Below, one piece after another: positions 42,211-51,078 of a stretch of DNA of 64,000 nt. Position 1 is the first letter of the stretch, and each line of letters starts with the position of its first letter. The stretch is from Fimenecus sp900545625. GTDB lineage: Bacteria; Bacillota; Clostridia; Oscillospirales; Acutalibacteraceae. A model generated the notes under the pieces. It did no database searches and was not told the origin of the DNA. It saw only the letters and a program-made list of their open reading frames with translations. The DNA lies in assembly GCA_963931525.1 (NCBI GenBank), contig OZ007023.1, forward strand, positions 1,178,001 through 1,242,000, written 5' to 3'. The translations under genes were made by a program, and so were the position numbers.

Positions 42211-43233
42211 TTACATAGACATGGAAAAGGCAGGAGCATTCTGCTCCTGCCCGGTCATGTCTTCCGCCGATTCGGTCTGCGCAGTTTCTGTTTCTTCCTC
42301 TGCCTGCTGTTCTGCCAGCCGTTTTGCCGCCAGACGTTCTTTCTGTGCTTCGGCCTGCGCCGGATCGCGCCATGCGATGTTGCCCTCCAGATTCTTCAGC
42401 AGATGCTGGCGGGCTGTTTTAAACTCGTCCCCGATGAGTCCCAGCCGCAGCAGCCAGGTGCGGAAGGTATATTTCTCATTTTCAGGATGTGTTTTTGTAC
42501 GGGAGGCGCTTTTCTGCACGAGAGCCTGATGGCTGATGGCAAGACAGAGCTGGATATATGATTTGATCTCGCCGGCATGGAGGGTGGAATTGAACATCCG
42601 GAATTCAATTGTACCCTTTGAAAATACGCTGTGCAGGTTCAGTCCATGATATCTTGTTTCATCATAGTGATAATATCGCCCTGTTGCTCCGTTGTACCAC
42701 AGCTGTTCTACTTCGCTCATGGTTGTCGGCCGTTTGTGATTCAGGTCATCGAGGAAACGGGTGTCCGCTTTCATACAGTAGTGTTCCCGGCTGACCCGCA
42801 CCTGCAGTGCCTTGTAGAGCAGGTCCTCCTTGGATGCCATGATATTCACAATGTTCCGGAGCGTTTGCGGCGTATGGCTGGAGGCGTCCACATGAACATG
42901 AATTCCACAGGAACTGTTTACTTTGGCGTCTCCAGCCCGGAGCTTCCGGACAATTTCCTGAATGGTTTCGATATCTCTATACTGACAGATCGGGGATACC
43001 ACCTCTACAGAATATTGACTCCCCGCAGTCCGGTTGTTTCCGTTCTGGCAACGGATCGAGGCATCGCTCATGACCTTCCATTGCCGGCCGGTGGTGTCCC
43101 TGACTGTATATGCGTCATATCCTCCGCCCACATGACAGGCGTCCGTGCCAAAATACCCCGCGATGATCCGGGCGGCTGCCGCCCTTGTCAGGCCGGTCAT
43201 CTCGATTTCGATGCCGAAGTTCTGATCTCTCAA
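42211..43233 (-). CDS. Amidoligase-family protein (COOH-NH2 ligase fold)
   Basis: 340 residues. FGIEIEMTGLTRAAAARI with GIEIE, then SQYSVEVVSPICQYRD and SSCGIHVHVDASSHTPQTLR are the glutamine-synthetase-like amidoligase motifs (two Glu for Mg2+ and the His pair HVHVD). C-terminally GTIEFRMFNSTLHAGEIKSY and a charged tail follow. The enzymes join amino groups to Glu side chains of peptides or proteins. Here the genes for amidoligase, GGCT and DUF6103-like proteins are contiguous. The natural target is unknown; a protein or cell-wall peptide substrate is plausible. Confidence 0.88.
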   Translation of the reverse strand: MRDQNFGIEIEMTGLTRAAAARIIAGYFGTDACHVGGGYDAYTVRDTTGRQWKVMSDASIRCQNGNNRTAGSQYSVEVVSPICQYRDIETIQEIVRKLRAGDAKVNSSCGIHVHVDASSHTPQTLRNIVNIMASKEDLLYKALQVRVSREHYCMKADTRFLDDLNHKRPTTMSEVEQLWYNGATGRYYHYDETRYHGLNLHSVFSKGTIEFRMFNSTLHAGEIKSYIQLCLAISHQALVQKSASRTKTHPENEKYTFRTWLLRLGLIGDEFKTARQHLLKNLEGNIAWRDPAQAEAQKERLAAKRLAEQQAEEETETAQTESAEDMTGQEQNAPAFSMSM

Positions 43234-43493
43234 TCAGAATCACCGCCCGGAGCCGGGGCAGCGCCCACAGCAGAAGAGGAAGAGATCTTGGGCTTCTTCG
43301 GTCTTGCAGCTGGCTTTGATCCAGCACTCATCTCAATGAATTCCCGTACTCCGGCAGGAACATATTTCCCGTATAATGCTTCTGCCGCTTTCTCCATTTC
43401 TTCCTCAAAGGACAGCTCCTTCTGAGCCATATACAGCCGTGCGGCCGAGAGTTTTTCCTCGTCAAACGGGACATGGACTACTGTTTTTTTCAT
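43230..43493 (-). CDS. DUF6103-like small protein
   Basis: 87 residues, overlapping the amidoligase by an ATGA. MKKTVVHVPFDEEKLSAARL then YMAQKELSFEEEMEKAAEAL and an ALYGKYVPAGVREFIE segment give a small helical protein. The C-terminus is a low-complexity Ala/Pro/Lys linker (KPAARPKKPKISSSSAVG) ending GGDSD. The tail may be the substrate of the amidoligase, since no other peptide substrate is adjacent. The family name is from memory. Confidence 0.7.
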   Translation of the reverse strand: MKKTVVHVPFDEEKLSAARLYMAQKELSFEEEMEKAAEALYGKYVPAGVREFIEMSAGSKPAARPKKPKISSSSAVGAAPAPGGDSD

Positions 43494-43504
43494 AACGTAT
43501 CACC

Positions 43505-44035
43505 TCATTCCATTTTCATGTGATAATCCGATTCTTCCAAACCCGGTCTATGCAGTGGACAGGCTTCTAAAAGCCCCGCCACTTCTGGTGGAACCGATTC
43601 AAAATCCACATGGATATCGTGTTTCACCTCCGGCGTGTACCAGTAATCATAGGGAATAAAGGTCTTCCGGATATATTCCTGTTGCTGTTCCGTTATATGC
43701 TCACCGCCGTGATCGATGACGCCGTGCGGCGTAAGGAAAAAAGTCCCGAAGTGTTCGCCGGAGGATTCCAGGTCAAGTGTTACGATGCCGAGGGCAATAT
43801 GCCCGGTATTTCTTCCGCGTATCACAGCGGGCAGCTCAACAAATTCATACTCGCCCCTGTCCAGATAGTCCGTTTGATACACAGAAACAAACGCTTTATG
43901 AAGCGCCTGCAGGATAGACCGGGCATAGTCTTTGTCATAACCATTGCAGGAACAGTCCAGCCGGTTAAAATCTACGGAAGACAGAATTCGGTTGACCTTA
44001 TCAATATATTTTTGCTGTTTATTTTGATTGTTCAT
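43505..44035 (-). CDS. Uncharacterised ICE protein (176 aa)
   Basis: MNNQNKQQKYIDKVNRILSS, then TGHIALGIVTLDLESSGEHF and GTFFLTPHGVIDHGGEHITE. No catalytic motif is certain, although several His occur. It lies in a run of small ICE genes around the amidoligase. I do not recognise a family. Confidence 0.68.
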   Translation of the reverse strand: MNNQNKQQKYIDKVNRILSSVDFNRLDCSCNGYDKDYARSILQALHKAFVSVYQTDYLDRGEYEFVELPAVIRGRNTGHIALGIVTLDLESSGEHFGTFFLTPHGVIDHGGEHITEQQQEYIRKTFIPYDYWYTPEVKHDIHVDFESVPPEVAGLLEACPLHRPGLEESDYHMKME

Positions 44036-44044
44036 TTTTATCCC

Positions 44045-44302
44045 TCACACTCTTAACTCTGGCTGTGCTAACAAAGAGATATCCTCTTTGTTCCATTCGA
44101 TCTGTCCTTTTCTGAAATCGTCTACCATCTTGTCCGCCTCGGTCATGGTCTGCCCGGCGTCATACCACCGGCTTTCCATCTCCGCAAGGGTTGCCTCCAC
44201 CGTGTTCTGCACATGGCCGGAGTAGCTTTTGGCCGCTTCCAGAAAGGCATCGCGGCCCATCGCCTTATATACCCCGTACAGGCTTTTGACCTTTCCGCTC
44301 AT
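44045..44302 (-). CDS. Small helical ICE protein (85 aa)
   Basis: The ATG at 44302 has GGGAGG upstream. MSGKVKSLYGVYKAMGRDAF then LEAAKSYSGHVQNTVEATLA is all-helical, and ends KGQIEWNKEDISLLAQPELRV. Longer frames upstream lack an RBS. Unknown function, common among ICE accessory genes. Confidence 0.65.
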   Translation of the reverse strand: MSGKVKSLYGVYKAMGRDAFLEAAKSYSGHVQNTVEATLAEMESRWYDAGQTMTEADKMVDDFRKGQIEWNKEDISLLAQPELRV

Positions 44303-44315
44303 GATTTGCCTCCCT

Positions 44316-45380
44316 TCACATAGAAAGAACAGGACCGGAAGCTTCGCTCCAGTCCTGTTCATCGTTGCTGCAATCCTGCATATCCGCCTGTTCTATATCC
44401 GTCCGTTCGAACACCGTGCCCTCTATACAACAGTCCTGCAGCCGGGCATCCGTTAGAGCGGTATGGAGCAGCTTGGCACCCGCAAAATTGCTGTGCGTGA
44501 TGACAGCACCTTTCAGGGAACAGTCTTCCATTACGGTTTCCTTGAACACAGCGCCCTCTGTGGAGATGCCCCTTGCTGTGCAGTCATAGAAGGAGGCGCT
44601 GGTGAAATCCGCACCGTTCAGCTGCGACTGGTCGAAATCTGTGCCACAGATAAAGGCGCCGGTGAACAGGGCACTGTCCAGGCAACGGTGGCTCAAATCC
44701 AGATCAGCAAGTTCACAGCCGGAAAAATCCGCCTGTGCACCGCCTTCATCGTGGAGCCAGAGGGTATGCCTGGCGCACATAAGGTCAGCCTGCTCCTGAC
44801 TGATGCGGGTGCGCTGTTTTTCTTCTGCCGGTATATATTCCGGCTTCAACCGCAGGATGAGTTCTTCATCACTCTCATCCACATCCGAAAATTCCGGACG
44901 TTCCTCCAGCATAGCTGTCAGAAGCTGCGATTCAAACATTTCCGGCCGTAGGTCCCATTGCATATCTTCCAGCGAAATACGGCATATTCCGTTTTCCTGG
45001 CTTTCCACCGCCTGCTTCACATATTTGTCTGCATTCTCCACCATCTGCATATTGAATTCCTCCAGAGAAGGGTACTGTTCCATCTGCACAAGGGTGCGGG
45101 CATGAGGTACATAAGCAGAATAGCGGGCGTAGCTGCTGCCTTCGGATTCCACCAGTATGCCGTCTTTTGAACCTTCGCCCAACACCAGCAGGCAGTGGGA
45201 AACACCGTCTGTATCCTGGTACATGGAGCCGACGTTTTTGAGGATGAAGTCATAGTCGTCTAACAGGTTCTGACAGAAACGGACATATTCACTTTCACTT
45301 AATTCGATTGTTTTCTCCACAACACACGGCGTGGTTTCGATCTCTTTGTCTTTTCTTCGCAGCGGTACTTTAAACTGCAT
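44316..45380 (-). CDS. DUF6329-like protein with pentapeptide repeats
   Basis: 354 residues. The N-terminal half (VVEKTIELSESEYVRFCQNL, SHCLLVLGEGSKDGILVESE then GSSYARYSAYVPHA) matches DUF6329 from memory. Residues about 205-345 are pentapeptide repeats of the A(D/N)LxX type (ADFSGCELADLDLSHRCLDS, NGADFTSASFYDCTARGIST). The quadrilateral helix of such repeats can mimic B-DNA and protect gyrase from drugs and toxins. The combined domain set suggests anti-restriction or gyrase protection, which is inference. It overlaps the DNA methyltransferase end by 11 bases. Confidence 0.82.
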   Translation of the reverse strand: MQFKVPLRRKDKEIETTPCVVEKTIELSESEYVRFCQNLLDDYDFILKNVGSMYQDTDGVSHCLLVLGEGSKDGILVESEGSSYARYSAYVPHARTLVQMEQYPSLEEFNMQMVENADKYVKQAVESQENGICRISLEDMQWDLRPEMFESQLLTAMLEERPEFSDVDESDEELILRLKPEYIPAEEKQRTRISQEQADLMCARHTLWLHDEGGAQADFSGCELADLDLSHRCLDSALFTGAFICGTDFDQSQLNGADFTSASFYDCTARGISTEGAVFKETVMEDCSLKGAVITHSNFAGAKLLHTALTDARLQDCCIEGTVFERTDIEQADMQDCSNDEQDWSEASGPVLSM

Positions 45381-47073
45381 TTTCTTTTCCCTCCTGATTT
45401 TCTTTACCTACCGCCAGAATAATTCCATGGAGCACATATGCCACACAGGGAATCGCAACACTGTTGCCCAGAGCCTTGTATCTGGCGGAATCCGAAGCGG
45501 TTTCCGTCAGCGTCCATCCATCCGGAAAGCCCTGCAGCCTTTCGCATTCCAGCGGAGTCAGGCGGCGGATGAGCCGCTTTGTTTTTGATCCCTGGGATGC
45601 GTCTGTTTCCGGCTGACAGATAAGGTCGGTGGCATCTTTATGCTGCCGGGCGCTTTGAGTGCCGGTAATCTCATCCTCCCGAAACTGATCGACTCGCTGG
45701 CGGACGAATACCGCATGCCTGTCTGCGGTATTCAGGGTATAGCTGATATCCGTCTGATATCCAAACCCGTTCCCGCCGTTTTCGGTTTTCCTGTCAATGA
45801 TATTTCCTGCAATACAATAGCTGTCCGGCGCCTGTGTGACCAGCGGCAGATTGTTTCCTCCTGTGCCGTACCGGGCGGACATGGTCGGCGCCACGGACAG
45901 TGGTCCGGTATACCGGGAATCGATCCCGTGATTTTCAAACAGCACCAATGGCGGATGCCCTTTCATCTGTGAGCGCAGCGTCCCGGTGATGTCTTCGCTT
46001 GTTTCCATGATACTGCCACCCTGATCATTCAGACACAGGACGGACGGCATACAATTGCCGCCGGCTGATCCTTTCAGCGTTGGGGACACCTCTTCACAGA
46101 AGCCGATGCTTCCTGCCGAAGCTCCCGCACCGGCAGAGAAACCAGCCGTAAGGTCATGACTGTACCCATCTGGATGCCTGACAACAAACGTCTGCTGCTT
46201 CATCCCCGGCTGTGCAGCAAGGGCGGCGGCTATATCGTGCAGGTCCCGCACCTCATCCCGCTGGTTGGCGGCATAGGCGGCTATTCTTTCAGTCCCGCCT
46301 GCAATTCCAGCGCCTCCTTCAGCTGCGGAGGCAGCCCCTTGCCGCGATCCGCCGCACGCCGCAGGATGCCCAGACAGGCTTTCCTGCTCAAATAATATTT
46401 GGGGAGCGGTGTATCCTCCAAAATCTGCGACAAGAAAGATTCTCTTGCGTCTCTGGGGGACTCCCCAGTATTGAGCGTCCAGGACGCGCCAAGCGATGGA
46501 GAATCCCTCTCCCAGTATGGTCCCAGCAGGTTCCCACCGCCCGGACGGAGGTTCAGGAACAGACAGGGAGCTGTCGGCGATCCGGCACGTTTCTTCGAGT
46601 ACGGCCCGGAAATCTCCGCCCCCTGCGGATGAGAAGGCTCCCGGTACGTTTTCCCACACCATGAATCGGGGGAGAATGGGAAGAGCGTCATCTGCTCCAT
46701 TTTCCCGTTTTCGTTTTTCATCTGCCTGTCTCATCTCCTTTATGATCCGGATTTGTTCCATGAACAGACCGGAGCGTTCTCCGGCAAGCCCAGCCCTTTT
46801 CCCAGCCAAACTCAAATCCTGGCACGGCGATCCCCCGGTGACAATATCCACAGGCGGGAGTTCTGCCCCTTTCAGGCGGGTGATATCCCCAACATGGAGC
46901 ATATCCGGAAACCTTTGTCTGGTCACCTGAATCGGGAAGTCCTCGATTTCACTTGCCCATACTGGCTCGATGCCGTTTTGAACCGCCGCCAGCGGGAATC
47001 CTCCGATCCCATCGAACAGGCTTCCAAGCCGCAGCCTATCGCTGCGGTTTAGCTGAATTTTCTTTCTGACATA
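45370..47073 (-). CDS. DNA (cytosine-5) methyltransferase
   Basis: 567 residues from the ATG at 47073, read directly from the sequence: MSERKIQLNRSDRLRLGSLF then DGIGGFPLAAVQNGIE. Motif I (LFDGIGGF, 19-26) is upstream of a GTG at 46926, so the GTG start would lose the AdoMet-binding motif. Motif IV with the catalytic Cys is GGSPCQDLS (Cys84). Later come VWENVPGAFSS, QRRKRIFLVADF and a C-terminal GNSVAIPCVAY. Probable role: modifying the ICE DNA against restriction during transfer. The target-recognition region (about 200-470) is long and low in similarity to known enzymes, so specificity is unknown. A terminator-like hairpin precedes the gene. Confidence 0.93.
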   Translation of the reverse strand, partial: YVRKKIQLNRSDRLRLGSLFDGIGGFPLAAVQNGIEPVWASEIEDFPIQVTRQRFPDMLHVGDITRLKGAELPPVDIVTGGSPCQDLSLAGKRAGLAGERSGLFMEQIRIIKEMRQADEKRKRENGADDALPILPRFMVWENVPGAFSSAGGGDFRAVLEETCRIADSSLSVPEPPSGRWEPAGTILGEGFSIAWRVLDAQYWGVPQRRKRIFLVADFGGYTAPQILFEQESLSGHPAACGGSRQGAASAAEGGAGIAGGTERIAAYAANQRDEVRDLHDIAAALAAQPGMKQQTFVVRHPDGYSHDLTAGFSAGAGASAGSIGFCEEVSPTLKGSAGGNCMPSVLCLNDQGGSIMETSEDITGTLRSQMKGHPPLVLFENHGIDSRYTGPLSVAPTMSARYGTGGNNLPLVTQAPDSYCIAGNIIDRKTENGGNGFGYQTDISYTLNTADRHAVFVRQRVDQFREDEITGTQSARQHKDATDLICQPETDASQGSKTKRLIRRLTPLECERLQGFPDGWTLTETASDSARYKALGNSVAIPCVAYVLHGIILAVGKENQEGKENAV

Positions 47074-47114
47074 GAAACCGCCCCTTTCATTTTCAATGTA
47101 TTTTCACTGCACAC

Positions 47115-47150
47115 AAAAACGCCCGCCGATTCCTTCATCAGCGGGTGTTT
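47115..47150 (-). terminator. Terminator between the 120-aa gene and the methyltransferase
   Basis: Minus strand AAACACCCGC...GCGGGCGTTTTTG: a 9-bp stem with T-run at 47115-47119. It lies between the stop at 47174 and the methyltransferase start at 47073, so that enzyme gene needs its own promoter or read-through. Confidence 0.8.
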
Positions 47151-47173
47151 CGTTTTCTTGGCTTTGCGTCCTT

Positions 47174-47536
47174 TTACTTTTCGGGATCCCAGATGTCGAT
47201 TATTTCGCCGGCTGTCCTGACATGCTTCATAACCTCTTTCGGATCATCCAGACGGTCGCACATCTCATAGATTACATCCCGCACCTGTTCAGCCTCTGAA
47301 TGATACAGCTCGGATGTGTTTATCCCAACCTCTTTGGCGGCTGCCACTTTGGAACGGTACTCGTCCATGATTTTACCGTCCAGTCCGAATGTCTTCCGAA
47401 TGCTTTCGGCCGTCTGCTCCAGCCGTTTCAGCACATCTTCACAACATGGATCCACGGCGAAAATTTTGACCATGGCGGCCTTCATAATGATGCGGACGCT
47501 TTCCTCTGCCTTTGTTTTTTCCTGTTCATTCAACAT
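47174..47536 (-). CDS. Uncharacterised helical ICE protein (120 aa)
   Basis: The ATG at 47536 has AAGGGAGGAATAAC upstream. MLNEQEKTKAEESVRIIMKA, VDPCCEDVLKRLEQTAESIR and a final DPKEVMKHVRTAGEIIDIWD. An all-helical cytosolic protein. I do not recognise the family. Confidence 0.65.
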   Translation of the reverse strand: MLNEQEKTKAEESVRIIMKAAMVKIFAVDPCCEDVLKRLEQTAESIRKTFGLDGKIMDEYRSKVAAAKEVGINTSELYHSEAEQVRDVIYEMCDRLDDPKEVMKHVRTAGEIIDIWDPEK

Positions 47537-47626
47537 GTTATTCCTCCCTTCGGAAATTAGATTTTGCAATTCAACCATGCCACAGAATTCTCGCCAAGTC
47601 CAGGGACCTCGAGAAGAGTTATCATT

Positions 47627-48484
47627 TCAGACATATTCTTCAAAAAAGGTCATCTGCGCTTCGTCATGAGGAATCTTTCGCCCCTCATTGAGCCACCAGT
47701 TCATCACATCATCTGCAGACTTCCAGTCCATATACGGCTTCCCGTTTCCTTCACGAGCCTTCAGCATACGGTCAAAGGTGCGGAGGTATGCCTCCCGATA
47801 TTTCGGATATCGCTCGAAGTCCAGCCGCATCTGTTTAGAACCAGCCAGAGGACAACCGATGCAGCCGATCCGTTTGAAGCCTTCGTCATATAGGCAGCAA
47901 TGCGGGATTTGCTTTCCGTTCAGATATTCCCATACATCATCTTCCGTCCAGTCGATGATCGGATTGAGCAGATGCATGCTTTTCATGGTGCAGGTTTCAA
48001 ACAGGCGGCGAGTCTCCTCGTTATCGTTTTTCAGCATAACCGGGTGTTTGGTATAGGCGTTTAACTCCAGCAGTCCCCGTGTATTTTTCCTGCGGACACT
48101 TTCGGCCCAACGGACGCCTGTCACTACGATCCGGCCTTTCCCAGAGCTTTCCTTGAACACATCGCAGCAATACCGTACCATACGAGTGGGAGGCATCCCT
48201 TTTTTGACAATCAAATCCCACATGGTAGTCCCGGCTCTATCTACGATAACATCCGGATAAAAGCGCCGCATAAAATAAATGACCTCCGGCGGATCGACTG
48301 TTGTCAGGTTGTAATGAGCATCGAATTTCACACCGGCATCTTTACAGAGGTGATATACTGTTTGGCTGTCTTTTCCGCCGCTGAACGCCACATGATATCC
48401 TTCCGGCGGTTCAAAAGCCTGGATGCGCTGGATGGCGGTTTTCACCTTGTCCTGTACCCCAAAAAGGGTTTGTTCCACTAACAT
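47627..48484 (-). CDS. PAPS-reductase/PP-loop ATPase family protein
   Basis: 285 residues from the ATG at 48484 (TAGGAGGCACCGG). The PP-loop SGGKDS is at 35-40. Further conserved parts: MVRYCCDVFKE, GVRWAESVRRKNTRG, and a four-Cys set ending CIGCPLAGSKQMRL. This is a phosphoadenosine-phosphosulfate-reductase-type fold. DndC, which inserts sulfur into DNA, has the same fold, but Dnd partner genes are absent. Such single genes are frequent ICE cargo. The cysteine cluster may hold an iron-sulfur centre. Substrate not known. Confidence 0.87.
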   Translation of the reverse strand: MLVEQTLFGVQDKVKTAIQRIQAFEPPEGYHVAFSGGKDSQTVYHLCKDAGVKFDAHYNLTTVDPPEVIYFMRRFYPDVIVDRAGTTMWDLIVKKGMPPTRMVRYCCDVFKESSGKGRIVVTGVRWAESVRRKNTRGLLELNAYTKHPVMLKNDNEETRRLFETCTMKSMHLLNPIIDWTEDDVWEYLNGKQIPHCCLYDEGFKRIGCIGCPLAGSKQMRLDFERYPKYREAYLRTFDRMLKAREGNGKPYMDWKSADDVMNWWLNEGRKIPHDEAQMTFFEEYV

Positions 48485-48494
48485 CCGGTGCCTC

Positions 48495-49484
48495 CTACCA
48501 GCTCTGTATGAAGCCCGGCGTTTCTTCTTCCTGCTCATCATATTCCGGCTCAGTCATTTCCTGGCTTTTGCCTGCAATAGTCTCGCTGGCCTTTTGCAGG
48601 ATGTCCCGGACTTCGGCCAGGCAGTCGGAACCGGGATCGTTTTCCTTTAGATACGTTAAGGCTTCTACCGCTTCCTCATGAAGGCGGTAGAGGGTCTGCC
48701 ACCCCAGTCCCTCCGGATCACCATATAGCAGCTCCCGAACGTGATAACTCTCGCAAAAACGGGCGGCGTCTTCTAAGGTATATCCCAACGATTCGTCTTC
48801 TGAACAGCTGATGTTCTGTGCCTCCGTCAGCAGAGGGTTGACGGTTTCTGTAAAGCTGTTCTCCTGCGGGGAACAGGTGAACAACTTTCCCACGGCAGTG
48901 CTGTTGGAAAAAGAGTCCAGCGCTGCCTGTGAGAGCACTCCATTCGGAATATGGTACAGCCACATATGGGAAAAGTCCCGGTTGGTCAGCAAATCTGCCA
49001 TAGATCGTCCCTGTTCTTCTGCAAGTCGGGCTGTCCGTTCCAAAAGGTTCACTATCTTTTCTGGCGGCTCGTTGGCTGCCATCAGCAGACGAGGAGGTTC
49101 TTCCTCCAGCTGAATCAGGGACAATGTCCCCACTTCATTCCGGCCGTCGGGAACATATCCGCATTCCAGTGTGCCGTCTCTGGCACATTCCAGTACCGTA
49201 TCGATACCACGCCCACCCTGCAGCAGCATTGCGCCATAAATAACTTCGCTTGAAAGCATCAATGCCTTCAGACTGGACGCCAGCACCTCCGCTCCAAAAT
49301 TGTTTTTCACAAATGACAACGACCGGAGGATTCCTTCCAGCTCATTTCCCAAGCCAGAGGGATTGTCTTCGCACAAATCACAGGCAAACTCCAACCAGTT
49401 CATGACCGGTACTTGATAGTCTTCGCCTGCCATTGCCTTCATTTCCTTGATAAATCCCCGCAGTATATCACCTTGCTGTTTCAT
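48495..49484 (-). CDS. Uncharacterised ICE protein (329 aa)
   Basis: MKQQGDILRGFIKEMKAMAG..., acidic, helical; contains SLSFVKNNFGAEVLASSLKA, a STAVGKLFTCSPQE stretch and an EPEYDEQEEETPGFIQSW tail. No family recognised. It is the first gene after the terminator that follows the NlpC/P60 hydrolase, and 11 bases in front of the PP-loop gene. Confidence 0.68.
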   Translation of the reverse strand: MKQQGDILRGFIKEMKAMAGEDYQVPVMNWLEFACDLCEDNPSGLGNELEGILRSLSFVKNNFGAEVLASSLKALMLSSEVIYGAMLLQGGRGIDTVLECARDGTLECGYVPDGRNEVGTLSLIQLEEEPPRLLMAANEPPEKIVNLLERTARLAEEQGRSMADLLTNRDFSHMWLYHIPNGVLSQAALDSFSNSTAVGKLFTCSPQENSFTETVNPLLTEAQNISCSEDESLGYTLEDAARFCESYHVRELLYGDPEGLGWQTLYRLHEEAVEALTYLKENDPGSDCLAEVRDILQKASETIAGKSQEMTEPEYDEQEEETPGFIQSW

Positions 49485-49503
49485 GACTTTATTCTCCTTT
49501 TAT

Positions 49504-49536
49504 AAAAACAGGCGGTATCGTTCCCGATACCGCCTG
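49504..49536 (-). terminator. Bidirectional terminator after the NlpC/P60 gene
   Basis: CAGGCGGTATCG/CGATACCGCCTG (49509-49520, 49525-49536) with a 4-base loop, TTTTT on the minus strand (49504-49508) and TTTTTT on the plus strand. It lies right behind the hydrolase stop at 49541 and closes the T4SS transcript. Confidence 0.93.
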
Positions 49537-49540
49537 TTTT

Positions 49541-50578
49541 TTACTTGTTTTCTTCTGGTTCATCCCGGTATTCGATATATGGTACCTTGAGCCAGTGCGT
49601 CCATGCGGTGTCTTCCAGCTTGCTCTGGATGACGCCGTCTCTGGTGTTCGCTGCCTGTACCACTTCGCCGTTTCCGATATAGACGCCGATATGCCCTTCC
49701 TGCCAAACAGCCAGTCCTGGGATTTCGGGGATGGTGTCGATGGTGCCTTTTTCCGCCGCATTTTCGTACATGGCATCGGCGCTAATGTCCGGCATACTCT
49801 CTGTATCGATAACCGTCTGCTGGCTTTCAGCATCATACCAGCCGTATCCCTTAATCAGTCCTACACAGTCAGCTGTGCGCTTTCCCAGCCAGTTCTGCCG
49901 GATGAACGCTTCCTCGCTGCCGACCTCATCCGGATACTGGGTGATCTTGCTTGCCAGCAGTTCTTCATCCAGCACTGTTCCATAGGTTCCGTACACATAC
50001 CCCCAGCCATTATCTGCCGCATCCTGCGCCCATCTGACCAGATCCAGATTGTTTTTGACAGCTTTGTCTGTCCAGTCCGAAGTGTCTACTGCCGTGCTGC
50101 GAATATCGCCCATAACCTCCCCAAATTCTTCGGCGGTCAGTTCTGTGCCGAAAGCGGCATTGACAGCAGCGATGAGCTGTTCGTCTGTCTGTTCTGCTGT
50201 AAAACACCCGACCAGTTTGGGAACAAAGTCCGGTTCTTCTGCATAGTCTTCCAGCGCCAGGATATATAGGACCTGCGCTTCCTTGATCCGGCCTGTGAAT
50301 CCTGCTGCCGTCATCTCATTCTCAATGGCGTACATGGTATCCTCCACCTGCTGCAGCATAGCCTGATCTGCCGCAGAAAGGTTTTCTGTGATCATCTGCT
50401 GCAGCTTCTCCGTATCCAGCTTGATGCCGCCGTTAAAAACAGCGATGACTGCCAGGATTGGCGTGATGAGGGCGATGACAATGCCAAGCACAATGCCGAG
50501 GACCGTTTTCAGCACCTTGGGATTGGTGAACAGGGCAACCGCAATTTTTTTAAGTGCCGCTCCTACTGTCGCACTCAT
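49541..50578 (-). CDS. NlpC/P60-type peptidoglycan hydrolase of the conjugation channel
   Basis: 345 residues. An N-terminal membrane anchor (VLKTVLGIVLGIVIALITPI, about 23-48) is followed by a helical region, then the catalytic domain: Cys238 in RTADCVGLIKGYGWYD and His296 in WQEGHIGVYIGNGEVVQA. NlpC/P60 enzymes cut murein stem peptides; conjugative Gram-positive T4SS use them (VirB1-like role) to open the wall for the channel. The ATGA overlap with the preceding small gene supports one operon with virB4. Confidence 0.9.
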   Translation of the reverse strand: MSATVGAALKKIAVALFTNPKVLKTVLGIVLGIVIALITPILAVIAVFNGGIKLDTEKLQQMITENLSAADQAMLQQVEDTMYAIENEMTAAGFTGRIKEAQVLYILALEDYAEEPDFVPKLVGCFTAEQTDEQLIAAVNAAFGTELTAEEFGEVMGDIRSTAVDTSDWTDKAVKNNLDLVRWAQDAADNGWGYVYGTYGTVLDEELLASKITQYPDEVGSEEAFIRQNWLGKRTADCVGLIKGYGWYDAESQQTVIDTESMPDISADAMYENAAEKGTIDTIPEIPGLAVWQEGHIGVYIGNGEVVQAANTRDGVIQSKLEDTAWTHWLKVPYIEYRDEPEENK

Positions 50579-51078
50579 AGCTGCATCTCCATGCCCTGTC
50601 GGAGGCTTTGCGCATATTCTTCAACAGGAGAGCGCAACGATATGGTGAAAGTAGCAGCGCCTGCATCGTAAATATCCAACTGGGAACAGTCCTTGATTTT
50701 TTTCGCTTTGCGTTCATAGATGGTTTTTTGTGATGGCAGATCCTGCATTACCAGCCTTGGGAAAACGCTCCCGTCTTCACATATAAGCCCTACCGTATCT
50801 CCTACCAATAAAGGCTGATGAAGGATATCTTCCTGCCCCGCAGGTTCACCCACAAATCCTTTGACTTCTCTCATCCATTCTCCATCGTCAAAATACAGAA
50901 AGGGAGCATCCTCGTCATAACCCGTCAACTCATTCTTTTCAGTGAGCAGTTTTCCAAGATACAAAATTTCCTCATGGACGTCCTTATTAGCCATTCTGCC
51001 ACTTTCATTGGTCAGATGCTTTTTGATCCTACTGATTTCCCCGGTCAGTTCAGATACTCTTTTTTCTTCTGCTGTCAT
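50575..51078 (-). CDS. Uncharacterised T4SS-operon protein (167 aa)
   Basis: MTAEEKRVSELTGEISRIKK is a coiled-coil start; the C-terminus is beta-rich (DTVGLICEDGSVFPRLVM). It overlaps virB4 by one base and the hydrolase by ATGA, so it belongs to the mating-channel operon. I do not recognise the family. Confidence 0.75.
   Translation of the reverse strand: MTAEEKRVSELTGEISRIKKHLTNESGRMANKDVHEEILYLGKLLTEKNELTGYDEDAPFLYFDDGEWMREVKGFVGEPAGQEDILHQPLLVGDTVGLICEDGSVFPRLVMQDLPSQKTIYERKAKKIKDCSQLDIYDAGAATFTISLRSPVEEYAQSLRQGMEMQL

Noticed and set aside
45370..46926. Shorter methyltransferase starting at a GTG
   Set aside because: It lacks motif I; the frame is open to an ATG at 47073 with LFDGIGGF.
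47627..48484. DNA phosphorothioation gene (DndC)
   Set aside because: The PP-loop fold is shared, but dndA, dndB, dndD and dndE are absent, so only the broad family is supported.
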